From Nitrosospira sp. (lineage in GTDB: Bacteria > Pseudomonadota > Gammaproteobacteria > Burkholderiales > Nitrosomonadaceae), in NCBI GenBank assembly GCA_013821425.1, contig JACDGV010000017.1:1-64000 (forward strand): 64,000 bases of DNA. Direction: 5' to 3'. Position numbers and translations under genes: made by a program. Positions within the stretch are counted from its first letter, which is position 1. Every line of letters begins with the position of its first letter. Below, in pieces: positions 54,865 to 62,495 of the stretch. Below the pieces are notes generated by a model. That model searched no databases. It had not been told where the DNA came from and was given only the letters and a program-made list of their open reading frames with translations.

Positions 54865-55830
54865 GTGAATTACTACGAACGATACTGCGGCGACTATCAA
54901 CGCGATACCGCACATCTTTCTCTTGCCGAGCACGGCGTCTATACGATGTTGCTGGATACCTATTTTAGCGTGGAAAAGCCGTTGCCCACTGATTTCTCCA
55001 GCCTCTACAGGGTTTGCAGGGCGATGACGCGGCTTGAGCAGCAGGCCGTAAAGGCTGTTGCCGAGCAGTTTTTCCCTGTCTCGGAGGTGGACGGACTGCG
55101 CCACAATCACCGTGCGGACCGCGAGATCGCCAAAGCGCGGCCAAAAATAGAGGCCGCGAGGCTCAATGGTAGAAAAGGCGGGCGCCCCTCCGCAGGAGAT
55201 ACACGAAAGAAACTCAGGCAGGAAACAGAAATACCCGGCGGGTTAACCGCGGGTTCCGGCATCGCAACCCAGCGAACGGATCCCGGGGAGCCCGGCGGGA
55301 AAACTCCCCAGCACCAGCACCAGCACCAGTTCAGTAAAAACATGGAGTGTGGCGAGACAAGGAATATTTATATTCAGGAAGGGCAGGGGGGCGCACCAGC
55401 TCCCGCGCCTGAATCCGTTTCCTTCAATCCCGGCAATGTTGCTCTCCAGCCCGAATCTCACAAAACCGAAACGTCGAGTCAGTTACAGCCGGGCGTTGCC
55501 GGCGCGTGCTGCAAGGTCCTGACCCGGCTCGGGGTGCAAGGCTGTAACCCGCACCATCCCACATTGGTCGCGCTGTTGCAGGCAGGGGCGCTGGAGGATG
55601 AGTTCGTGCAGGCCGCAAGGAACGCGGCAGCCAGGGGTAAACAGAGTTTTGCCTATGTTGTCGGCACAGTAAAACGGCAGAGGGAAGAAGCTGCAGGACT
55701 CGTTCTGCACTGCGGCCGGATGCCCAACAGCCAGGAATTGCTGGAGTCATCCAACCAGGCCGCGGCCGAGGGATGGACGCCACCGGAACTGCGAGAGCCG
55801 GATTCAAAGGAAACCTGGCATGCAAACTGA
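54865..55830 (+). CDS. DUF1376 (YdaU-like) phage replication protein
   Basis: I choose the GTG at 54865 because GGAG lies six bases upstream and the product then begins MNYYERYCGDYQRDTAHLSLAEHGVYTMLLDTYF, the standard start of DUF1376 proteins. The 321-residue protein has this N-terminal winged-helix-like domain (about 1-90), a Gly/Arg/Gln-rich linker with repeated HQHQHQ, and a C-terminal part (about 215-300) that resembles the DnaT/O-type C-terminal domain. It probably takes part in phage replication initiation. It overlaps the next gene by 11 bases and is the first gene after the rightward promoter. Confidence 0.85.
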   Translation: MNYYERYCGDYQRDTAHLSLAEHGVYTMLLDTYFSVEKPLPTDFSSLYRVCRAMTRLEQQAVKAVAEQFFPVSEVDGLRHNHRADREIAKARPKIEAARLNGRKGGRPSAGDTRKKLRQETEIPGGLTAGSGIATQRTDPGEPGGKTPQHQHQHQFSKNMECGETRNIYIQEGQGGAPAPAPESVSFNPGNVALQPESHKTETSSQLQPGVAGACCKVLTRLGVQGCNPHHPTLVALLQAGALEDEFVQAARNAAARGKQSFAYVVGTVKRQREEAAGLVLHCGRMPNSQELLESSNQAAAEGWTPPELREPDSKETWHAN

Positions 55831-56536
55831 CGATTTCCAGAAATTCCATGACGGGGTCGCGGGCGTGATGAGTTTCTATGGCAAAAGCGTTTCCAGGTTT
55901 GCGCTGGATGTCTGGTGGACCGCCCTCAAAGGATTCGACCTGCCGGCGATCGTGGATGCTTTTAATCGCCATCTCGCTAATCCGGATGCGGGGCAATTCG
56001 CGCCCAAGCCCGCCGACATCATACGTATGTTGCAAGGCTCGACGCAGGATGCCGCCTTGAGAGCGTGGGCCAAGGTCGACCGGGCGGTGCGCAGCGTGGG
56101 AACCTATTGCGACGTGGTATTCGACGATGCACTGATCCACCGGGTGATCCAGGACATGGGCGGCTGGATCGCCCTCGGTACCAGGGCCGAGGACGAGTGG
56201 CCGTTCGTGGGCAAGGAGTTTGAGAACCGTTATCGCGGGTTCCGTATCCGCAGTGAACGGCCGCAATACCCGGCCGTGCTCACCGGACTTGTGAGCGCGC
56301 ACAACCACCGGCAGGGTTTCAAGCCCGACATGCCGGTGCTGATCGGAAATGAGCAGGCGGCACGCCAGGTGTTAAGCGGCGGATCGGATCAACCGGTGCT
56401 CGGTTTTAAACGCATGGGTGCCGATGCGTGGGAATTGCCCGGCGAAGCGCACGCGATCAGCGACACGGACGGAGAACGGCCGGCCGGTGGGGTTAATGCA
56501 AAGGATAGAGCCGGCAGGCGGGAGGGAATGGGTTGA
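55820..56536 (+). CDS. phage P-like replication or helicase-loader protein
   Basis: The 238-residue protein begins with a segment (FHDGVAGVMSFYGKSVSRFALDVWWTALKGFDLPAIVDAFNRHLANPDAGQFAPKPADIIRML) typical of small prophage proteins that follow DUF1376 genes and are thought to help load the replicative helicase. The middle has KVDRAVRSVGTYCDVVFDDALIHRVIQDMGGW. No ATP-binding motif is present. The gene overlaps the DUF1376 gene, which fits a coupled initiator-loader pair. The function is inferred from position and style. Confidence 0.75.
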   Translation: MQTDDFQKFHDGVAGVMSFYGKSVSRFALDVWWTALKGFDLPAIVDAFNRHLANPDAGQFAPKPADIIRMLQGSTQDAALRAWAKVDRAVRSVGTYCDVVFDDALIHRVIQDMGGWIALGTRAEDEWPFVGKEFENRYRGFRIRSERPQYPAVLTGLVSAHNHRQGFKPDMPVLIGNEQAARQVLSGGSDQPVLGFKRMGADAWELPGEAHAISDTDGERPAGGVNAKDRAGRREGMG

Positions 56537-56549
56537 TATAGGTGAGAAA

Positions 56550-56584
56550 GGATTAAGGACAAAGGACAAAGGACAAAGGACAAA
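56550..56584 (+). repeat. heptanucleotide tandem repeat (GGACAAA)
   Basis: Four perfect copies of GGACAAA (56557-56584) follow one imperfect copy (GGATTAA, 56550-56556). The array ends two bases before a possible start codon at 56586, so each unit resembles a ribosome site. Confidence 0.85.
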
Positions 56585-56585
56585 T

Positions 56586-56663
56586 ATGAGAAGCAGCGGT
56601 AAATCACTACAGGGTATCCCGGATACATCGGACCAGGCTCATGGGGGCGGTAAATGGGAATGA
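56586..56663 (+). CDS. possible 25-residue peptide after the heptamer repeat
   Basis: ATG 56586 follows AAAGGA by five bases and opens a 25-codon frame ending at 56663, overlapping the start of the next gene. The product is hydrophilic (MRSSGKSLQGIPDTSDQAHG...). It may be only a translational coupler or a chance frame. Confidence 0.3.
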   Translation: MRSSGKSLQGIPDTSDQAHGGGKWE

Positions 56664-56887
56664 ATGGAAGCGTCAGGTCAGTGAATAAAGGAGGCGGCGG
56701 CAGTGTGCATCTGGAGCGCTGGGAGTACGGAAACCCGGAGGAGGTGGCCGCCCGCAGGCAGGCGCAATCGTGCCATGGCTGCCTGCATGAGGAAACAATC
56801 CGCATCGCCGAGCAATACATGAAGTATTGCGCGAAGGGTCGAAAACACGGGAAGCATTGTGCTTTATATCAACCAGCCGGAGTATGA
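56654..56887 (+). CDS. small cysteine-motif phage protein
   Basis: The 77-residue protein has a CHGC...C...C arrangement (CHGCLHEETIRIAEQYMKYCAKGRKHGKHCALY), which suggests a small zinc-binding domain of a kind common in prophage hypothetical proteins. It lies between the replication genes and the next hypothetical gene, with 3 bases to the next start. No specific role can be given. Confidence 0.72.
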   Translation: MGMNGSVRSVNKGGGGSVHLERWEYGNPEEVAARRQAQSCHGCLHEETIRIAEQYMKYCAKGRKHGKHCALYQPAGV

Positions 56888-56890
56888 CAA

Positions 56891-57454
56891 ATGAAATTCA
56901 ATGATCCGCAGCATGCCCTCAGATGGGCTTATGAAACCACCAACAGGCCCATCGTGAAAATCTCATCCGTCAACGCGATGCGCGGCGCGGACAGGGCAGG
57001 GGGGGTGCGCGCCGACGGCGAACTGACCGCGTACGACTATCACGCGCAGGCGGCCTTGATCCTGAGCCTGTGCGCGCGCGTCCTGCCTGATCTGCACATG
57101 GCTTATGTAAGCGTGCAGTTTGGCAGGGAAGCAGGGGGGTTCGACTTGCTTGCGCGCCATCTCGCGGCGAGTTTTGGCACGGGCGTGCACAGCCGCAGGG
57201 GCATCGAGCAAATAATCCGGGCCTACTGCGGAGAAAAAACGGGACTACGCGAGATTCGCAAAACCATGGCCTGCGGGATGCTCAGGGCGGCTTCTTTGCG
57301 TAACGGGGGATACGACGTTCTGGACTTTCTCCATGCGCAAACCCTGGACATCTTGCACAGGGAGATGGAGAGGCGGGGGTTTATTGTGGGGCGCAACAAG
57401 ACGACACGCGATGTTTCGATGGACGACGGCACGCCGGCCGAGTCCCCGGGCTGA
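56891..57454 (+). CDS. prophage hypothetical protein
   Basis: The 187-residue protein shows a coherent soluble sequence with SVNAMRGADR, TAYDYHAQAALILSLCARVL, a GTGVHSRRGIEQIIRAYCGEK middle and a helical RREMERRGFIVG-like end. I do not recognise a family. It might be a late regulator or antiterminator by position (end of the early operon), but no motif proves this. It is the last gene of the rightward prophage cluster. Confidence 0.7.
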   Translation: MKFNDPQHALRWAYETTNRPIVKISSVNAMRGADRAGGVRADGELTAYDYHAQAALILSLCARVLPDLHMAYVSVQFGREAGGFDLLARHLAASFGTGVHSRRGIEQIIRAYCGEKTGLREIRKTMACGMLRAASLRNGGYDVLDFLHAQTLDILHREMERRGFIVGRNKTTRDVSMDDGTPAESPG

Positions 57455-57784
57455 CAGGCATGGCTACGGGCTACTTCGCGGCCTGGAGTATACGCGGAGG
57501 GCATCGTTCAGGAACGCGCGGCCAAGTCCTTTGCCTTTCCATTCAGTGCCGACGGGAAGTATGGGGGAAAGGGAAATGGAAATGGGGAGGGCCGGATTGC
57601 CGTCCCGCGATGCCCAGTTGCCGTCCCTGCAGAGACGCGGACGATGCTCGGTTCGCAAGCGCACAGAACAACGGCGCGTTGTCGTGCAATAGTGAGGAGA
57701 AACAACGCCAAAAAATACCATGACCGGGGTACGCTTCCCGGTCTTCGATAGACAATAGTTGCTTTACACTTGGGGGTTAACGTG
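57455..57784. other. gene-free region between the prophage cluster and the EexN gene
   Basis: 330 bp; contains a purine-rich GGGGGAAAGGGAAATGG stretch near 57564 and no supported gene. Confidence 0.45.
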
Positions 57785-58075
57785 ATGGAGAAAACGCTTA
57801 TTGTCCCCGCTGTGGCAACGCTGCTATTGATAGCGATGCTGTCCGGTTGCGATACCCGCGATGTCGCAGAAGAGGTTCGAACGGCGGAATGGTACGAATC
57901 CCATGAAACGGAACGAGCCCAACAACTGGCCGAATGCAGGACCGACCCTCTGCTTGATGCGACGCCCAATTGCATCAACGCCAGCCGGGCCGAGAACAAT
58001 GCAAAAGCTTCTACAAAGTGGGCTACAGAGCGTGATGACGTTAGAACCGCGCCGCCACCCGTTCCGTATCCGTAG
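57785..58075 (+). CDS. EexN-family lipoprotein
   Basis: The 96-residue product (MEKTLIVPAV...) has a signal helix with lipobox (MLSGC) followed by a EWYESHETERAQQLAECRTDPLLDATPNCINASRAE segment. This WY...H...ER...L..C...P......CINA pattern is the hallmark of EexN lipoproteins, small proteins of conjugative plasmids and integrative elements linked to entry exclusion. I take ATG 57785 as start; GTG 57782 is also possible. It suggests that conjugative or phage-derived DNA once occupied this region. The link to actual exclusion here is inferred. Confidence 0.82.
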   Translation: MEKTLIVPAVATLLLIAMLSGCDTRDVAEEVRTAEWYESHETERAQQLAECRTDPLLDATPNCINASRAENNAKASTKWATERDDVRTAPPPVPYP

Positions 58076-58190
58076 CTGGCGCGTTTGCGCCGGACTCGTT
58101 ACCGCCTGAGCCGCCTGTGCCGCCCAAGCAGGCTTGATCGTGTTTGCGCCTCCATCCCTTCGAGTCAAAAGCTGCTGGCCCGGGCTTTGA

Positions 58191-59534
58191 CTATTCTTCA
58201 GTGGCTTCCGTAGCTTCCGTAGCTGTAGGGAGCACTTCGCCTGGGGGGGTCTCCGGTTTTCGCGAACGGCGGCGGCGCGTCGCTGTTTTCGGCGCCGTTT
58301 TAGCTGCTGCTTTTGCCGGGGTTCCAGGAGCATCGAGGACATCGCGGGCATCGGGGCCATCAGAGGGGGTGGGGGATGCGGGTGCCGGTTCGGTGGGCGG
58401 CTCGGTAGTAATCTGCGCCGCTGGTGTTGCTTTTCCCTTTGGTGCCGCTTGTGCCGCTGCTGCTCCGGGCGCTGCTTCCCCAGGCTGCTGCGGGGCCTGC
58501 TTCTCCCCCTGGGGTAAGGCCGTTTCGGCTTTCTCTGTTCTGGCTTTCTTTGGCGGCGCCTTGCGGAGCCCGCGTCTCCGCCGCGTTTCGCCCCCGCCGC
58601 TCGTCTCCTCAGCCGTTGCGGGTCCTGCGCCGGCTTCGACTTCTACTTGAGGCAACGCCGACACCAGCGCCGGGTTTGTTGATGGCTCCCCAGCCGCCGC
58701 GCTCTCGAGCGCTCCGCCGTTGCGAAAAACGTAGGTTCCGGATTTCTCGTCGCGGCCCAATTCGAGCAGCCCACGTGCCTGTGCCTCTTCCAAAAGATTG
58801 CCAAAGGCGCGGAAACCATAATAGGATTCATTGAAATCGGGCTTGCGGCGCTTGATCGCCTGTTTCAGCGCGGATGCCCAGATTTTTCCGCTATCGCCCC
58901 GTTCGGATACCAGCGCCTCGAACGTTTCCAGCGTCATGTCAATCGCCTGGCTCTTGCGTGCTTCCAGTTCCTCTTTGGGGCGTTTTTCCCCATCCGGCAG
59001 GCGCTTGGCCGCGGGCTGGGCTTCCCGCGTATCCCGCTTCGCCGCCGCACGCTGAATCTCTCGCACGAGGTCGTCGTAAAAGATGAATTCGTCGCAGTTG
59101 GCAATCAGCAGGTCGGAAGTGGACTTCTTGACGCCGACGCCGATCACCTGCTTGGCATTCTCGCGCAGCTTGGAGACCAGCGGCGAGAAGTCGGAGTCGC
59201 CGCTGATGATGACAAACGTATTGACGTGCGATTTCGTGTAGCAGAGGTCCAGCGCATCCACGACGAGGCGGATGTCGGCCGAGTTCTTGCCCGACTGGCG
59301 AATATGCGGGATTTCGATCAGTTCGAAATTGGCTTCGTGCATCGTGGATTTGAAAGCCTTGTAACGATCCCAGTCGCAGTACGCCTTTTTGATGACAATG
59401 CTGCCCTTGAGCAGCAGGCGCTCGAGGACCAGCTTGATATCGAACCTCTCGTATTGCGCGTCGCGCACGCCGAGTGCGACGTTTTCAAAATCGCAGAATA
59501 CCGCCATGCTGATATTTTCGGGGGGTGAAGCCAT
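58191..59534 (-). CDS. NYN-domain nuclease-like protein with LOTUS/OST-HTH domain and Ala/Pro tail
   Basis: The 447-residue protein has an N-terminal NYN (LabA/DUF88-type PIN-fold) domain (about 8-155) with the acidic residues FCDFENVALG, KNSADIRLVVDALDL and IISGDSDFSPLV, a charged linker (about 165-195), an OST-HTH/LOTUS domain (about 200-272), and a long low-complexity Ala/Pro/Thr/Lys tail (about 275-447) with RRRRG and RRRRSRK clusters. NYN domains are metal-dependent RNases; LOTUS domains bind RNA. The protein is probably a cytoplasmic RNA-processing or regulatory factor. The GC-rich tail explains the many open frames on the opposite strand. Confidence 0.9.
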   Translation of the reverse strand: MASPPENISMAVFCDFENVALGVRDAQYERFDIKLVLERLLLKGSIVIKKAYCDWDRYKAFKSTMHEANFELIEIPHIRQSGKNSADIRLVVDALDLCYTKSHVNTFVIISGDSDFSPLVSKLRENAKQVIGVGVKKSTSDLLIANCDEFIFYDDLVREIQRAAAKRDTREAQPAAKRLPDGEKRPKEELEARKSQAIDMTLETFEALVSERGDSGKIWASALKQAIKRRKPDFNESYYGFRAFGNLLEEAQARGLLELGRDEKSGTYVFRNGGALESAAAGEPSTNPALVSALPQVEVEAGAGPATAEETSGGGETRRRRGLRKAPPKKARTEKAETALPQGEKQAPQQPGEAAPGAAAAQAAPKGKATPAAQITTEPPTEPAPASPTPSDGPDARDVLDAPGTPAKAAAKTAPKTATRRRRSRKPETPPGEVLPTATEATEATEE

Positions 59535-59549
59535 ATCTTAATTGTTCTC

Positions 59550-59744
59550 CTATGATAGGCTGCCGTGCAAATTGAGGATCTCAGGCAAGATCGAGGATCG
59601 ATCAAGCGACATGTGCATCGCGACAAGCACGGAAGCGTTAAAATCCTCTCCCCGGCCCCCAGTCAGTTTCTTTAGTGCCTCGATTCTGCCCGAAGACGCT
59701 CCAACGACTACAACATCACGCATATCAGATACCCCGCTTGACAC
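59550..59744 (-). pseudogene. N-terminal fragment of a CheB-type methylesterase domain
   Basis: The 64-residue frame reads RDVVVVGASSGRIEALKKLTGG ... SVLVAMHMSLDRSSILPEILNLHG, which is the N-terminal part of a CheB catalytic domain (GASSGG with active-site Ser). It then stops, so about two thirds of the domain is missing and the second Gly of GASSGG is Arg. It lies 15 bases upstream of the NYN gene in the same orientation. Because the remainder is absent, it should not be active. Confidence 0.65.
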
Positions 59745-59822
59745 TATGTCACCATTACATGATCGCTGATTCTACTCGTTCAGCAAGAAAATAATTGCGA
59801 TTTACCGCTGTTGCTCCTCCAG

Positions 59823-60503
59823 CTAGATTTTCGGGATACGCAGCGTTTTGCTGATCATCAATGTTCCGGAGAGCATGAACAGCAGAGCCAGAGGATGCAA
59901 TTCCCAAGGGCCGATCCTCCATATTCCCCAGTATAGATTCTCACCGATCTGCCCGGTCCAGGCCGCGAGGACCAACACGGCGACAAGGACAATACTGGTG
60001 GGAATGGGTGTTCCCTCGAAATACGCAACTTTGTCCGCCCCTGTCGAGAGGCTCTCCGCGGTAATATTGAATCGCGCCAGCCGGCTTACTCCGCAGCATA
60101 CGAAATAAATCAGCGCTATCCAATCCCAGCCGCCGCGCAGCCCGGCAGCAAAACCGAGAGCGGCAGGGGCAATGCCGAAGGAGAGTATGTCCGCGAGAGA
60201 ATCGAGTTCGCGGCCCAAAGGGGAATGCTGGTGCCGCCATCGCGCGATGCGTCCATCGAGAACGTCAAATATGAAAGCAGCCGCGATCATTGCGGCAGAA
60301 GCGAAAAAATCAATCGCCAGGCGGCTTTCAATGTGGAGCATGGCGAAGAACACGGCGGCTACACCGCAGGCAGCATTGCCCAGTGTAAAGAAATCCGCGA
60401 GGTGGAATCCGCGAATCATGGAGAAATGCCTGGGGCGATCGGGGGAGGAGGGCATCGGTTTTCGTGTTTCTTCCAGGGAGATTCGTTTATAGCTACGGCT
60501 CAT
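59823..60503 (-). CDS. pssA: CDP-diacylglycerol-serine O-phosphatidyltransferase
   Basis: The 226-residue membrane protein has the CDP-alcohol phosphotransferase motif DG-x2-AR-x8-G-x3-D-x3-D in DVLDGRIARWRHQHSPLGRELDSLAD, preceded by FFTLGNAACGVAAV and followed by several membrane helices and SRLARFNI. This pattern is that of the multi-pass PssA, which makes phosphatidylserine from CDP-diacylglycerol and serine. The annotated start includes about 28 residues before the first conserved segment; ATG at MPSSPDRP is an alternative. It is monocistronic here. Confidence 0.9.
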   Translation of the reverse strand: MSRSYKRISLEETRKPMPSSPDRPRHFSMIRGFHLADFFTLGNAACGVAAVFFAMLHIESRLAIDFFASAAMIAAAFIFDVLDGRIARWRHQHSPLGRELDSLADILSFGIAPAALGFAAGLRGGWDWIALIYFVCCGVSRLARFNITAESLSTGADKVAYFEGTPIPTSIVLVAVLVLAAWTGQIGENLYWGIWRIGPWELHPLALLFMLSGTLMISKTLRIPKI

Positions 60504-60798
60504 CAGCCGGCGAGTATCTGTTCATTCCAACGAGATTGTGCAGTCAATCGAAGTGTAGTCAATCGAGGGGCGCCTGACTTTCCAAGGAAGCCCTGAAGCA
60601 TAAGAAAACCCGGGACCCGGGAGCGGTTACCAGCTTGCGCAACAGGGACTGTATTGCTGGAAATTTCCGCCAGCCCCGTCATGTTCCCTTCACAGTTTAA
60701 GCGCTCTTCCCCGCTTCCTATGTGACGTAACGCACGGATGGGATAAATCAAAAGCGAAATGATATGCGGGAATACCGGCTCTTTAGAAGGAGGACGCC
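60504..60798. other. intergenic region with half of a MITE-like repeat end
   Basis: AAGGAAGCCCTGAA at 60584-60597 matches one terminal repeat of the dispersed element; the partner end is absent. No gene is supported in this stretch of 295 bp. A strong AAGGAGG precedes the microprotein at 60799. Confidence 0.5.
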
Positions 60799-60879
60799 AT
60801 GAATAGCATCACTTCCTGGGTTGTTTACATTGTAATTCTTGTTTCGGGTTTGGGAGTTCTAGGAATAGGCTGGGTATGA
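60799..60879 (+). CDS. 26-residue hydrophobic microprotein (family copy 3)
   Basis: MNSITSWVVYIVILVSGLGV plus six residues (LGIGWV) form one helix. AAGGAGG lies five bases upstream. It shares MNS, a Trp, YI(V/L), a GLG-hydrophobic-LG block and a terminal W with copy 2 (51311-51394) and is also related to copy 1 (35693-35770), while the DNA differs strongly outside the gene. No terminator hairpin follows; the YtxH-like gene starts 55 bases downstream and may be co-transcribed. Function is unknown. Confidence 0.75.
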   Translation: MNSITSWVVYIVILVSGLGVLGIGWV

Positions 60880-60934
60880 ATTCACAGCTTCACGCCGATA
60901 CTTGAAGTTGCAATTGCGAAAAAAGGAGATAAAG

Positions 60935-61171
60935 ATGAATCAGGATTCAACAGATGTATCTCACCTTACGTGCCTGCTCTGGGGGGTGGCGGTTGGTGCC
61001 CTTGCGATGTTTCTCCTGGACCCTGAAAAAGGAAATCGGCGCCGCGCATTGGCGAGGGACAAGATGTACAGCGCGATGATCAGGACAGGTAAACGCGTGG
61101 ATGCGAAATCGCGCGACCTTGCCAACCGGGCAAAAGGACTCCGTGCGGAAGTGCGCCACGTGCTGCCCTAG
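60935..61171 (+). CDS. YtxH-like small membrane protein
   Basis: I start at ATG 60935, six bases after AAGGAG. The 78-residue product has one membrane helix (CLLWGVAVGALAMFLLDPEKG, about 11-31) followed by the basic helical GNRRRALARDK segment and a coiled tail. This short helix plus a positively charged amphipathic tail is typical of YtxH-like stress-related proteins. It lies 55 bases after a microprotein gene, and both may belong to one transcript. The role is unknown. Confidence 0.78.
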   Translation: MNQDSTDVSHLTCLLWGVAVGALAMFLLDPEKGNRRRALARDKMYSAMIRTGKRVDAKSRDLANRAKGLRAEVRHVLP

Positions 61172-61651
61172 CAAAGGTTCAAGTCATAGGCACGGGTATA
61201 GACGGGGCACGCATTGATGAAGGTGGACTGATAATAGATTTCGCTCTCGGGTTCGAACCCGCCTCAACGCCAAAACATGACCCAAACTTGACCGGTTGCG
61301 TCACTTGTGGTCCTGTGGGCGGCGGCAAAGCTACCCGCCTTTTTCGACTCCGACCTTGGCTGATCGCAGTCCGTGTCGCCCTTCAGCCACCTTGGGCAGA
61401 TAGCCCCATGTTTTATATTCGAAACGGCCTGCACATTCCGTGCGCTGGTGCATCAACTTTCCAATACCGCTGTACGCAAAAGGCTGCCAAAACGATCCCG
61501 CGAAGGGTAAGTAGCCCCGGCGCCTGAACTACCCCAGTGTGCAGGAAGAAAAGCAACGGATGGCGGAACGCAACTGTTAGGGAGAAGAATGAGTTTGAGT
61601 TGGCCTGGGGGGGGAAGACCGGATTTCCCCGGTCTTCAGGGGGAGGAGCGG
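61172..61651. other. intergenic region with a tRNA-like 3' fragment
   Basis: CTCGGGTTCGAACCCGCC followed by TCAACGCCA (61246-61272) resembles a T-arm and CCA end but does not fold into a full tRNA. The rest holds a low-quality frame (61288-61527) that lacks protein-like features, and a GAAGACCGG/CCGGTCTTC hairpin (61614-61637) just beyond the leftward gene, probably its terminator. Confidence 0.4.
61614..61637 (-). terminator. hairpin after the exported-protein gene
   Basis: GAAGACCGG (61614-61622) pairs exactly with CCGGTCTTC (61629-61637). It lies 14 bases after the stop codon of the leftward gene; no T-run follows, so the terminator role is tentative. Confidence 0.5.
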
Positions 61652-61980
61652 TTACTGTTGTCCAGTACCCTTTATTTGTCGCTGTACAATCTGGTTGAGA
61701 GCATCAGATGTCGTTTCGGCAGTGCAACTTCCAGTGCCGCTTCTAGCTTGCTCTCCTAAAACATTCGCCCCAACGTTACACACATTGGCAGCCACGCCGA
61801 TCGGGGCCTGAACCGTTACGGGAATCTGGCTCACATCAACGTTGATATTCTTGGCGATTTCAGTGTTGACGTTGCTGATATCGACATTAACCAGACCCTC
61901 TTGCTGAGCAAACGCTGGGGATCCAATAGTAAGCGCCGCAGCTGAGCCGATTACAGCCAATATAGTTTAATATGTTTCAT
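61652..61980 (-). pseudogene. exported protein of unknown function, frameshifted in the signal peptide
   Basis: A ribosome site (AAGGAG) and ATG 61980 open a frame (MKHIKLYWL then stop) that looks like the first residues of a signal peptide. The main frame (LAVIGSAAALTIGSPAFAQQ...) supplies the hydrophobic core and AFA-Q cleavage site but has no proper start. One lost base near 61963-61966 would join them. The mature part (about 85 residues; VNVDISNVNTEIAKNINVDVSQIPVTVQAPIGVAANVCNVGANVL...) is Asn/Val-rich with two cysteines. I recognise no family. It could be a pseudogene or a sequencing error; a TTG at 61960 would give a defective signal. Confidence 0.7.
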
Positions 61981-62495
61981 TTTCATTCTCCTTTAATCGA
62001 TCGAAGGGCGGGATAGCCCTTATTATCGGTATTTTCATACTTCGGTCCTGTCTCTGGCACAACCGTGCCAGGGTTCTACTTATACTTGGGGCGTACACTG
62101 CGTTCTGTGCGCTGGCACACGCAATCTTCTGTTTATGCAACCCTATTTGCGCCAACTACCGCTTGGGGATGCTTCCTTTGACCTGGAGGGGGTGGGGAAA
62201 CCACCATGTGCAATTCCATCATTGAGGCCGCGGGCGACCGAAAGCAGCTTGCGGTTTTCTGTCGCCTGAAGTGAGCAGAGGAGATGACATCCGGGCTAAC
62301 CCCTCTCTCAGTTCGTCTCCTCATAATAAGAGCCCCATTTTTCATTGCGGCCGTTTCCGCTTGACACGTCCGAGTTCATGACCTAGGTTGATAACAGGGC
62401 CTTCATTACCTTTGGCGGTTGCAAATCCACCATTCGGTCGGGCTCGAAGGGTTTGAGTTCATATGCGCCTTCAGTAATTCTTATAGGAGAACAAT
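61981..62495. other. intergenic region before the SDR gene
   Basis: About 515 bp between divergent genes with no supported coding frame. The end carries a TAGGAGAACAAT ribosome site for the SDR gene at 62496. Confidence 0.45.

Larger units (their letters stand above)
52642..57454. mobile_element. prophage remnant: immunity and replication module
   Basis: The segment contains a phage-type repressor, two promoters with shared operators, a DUF1376 replication protein, a P-like loader and small phage-type proteins, in a lambda-like order. No integrase, head, tail or lysis genes are present in the window. The boundaries given are the outermost genes that fit the module; no att repeats were found. 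Confidence 0.65.

Noticed and set aside
61246-61272. A functional tRNA gene near 61200-61275
   Set aside because: No matching acceptor, D-arm or anticodon arm can be folded upstream of the T-arm-like segment.
61288-61527. A 79-codon plus-strand frame with a CVTCGPVGGGKAT start
   Set aside because: The apparent P-loop-like string is short and incomplete, and the rest is not protein-like.
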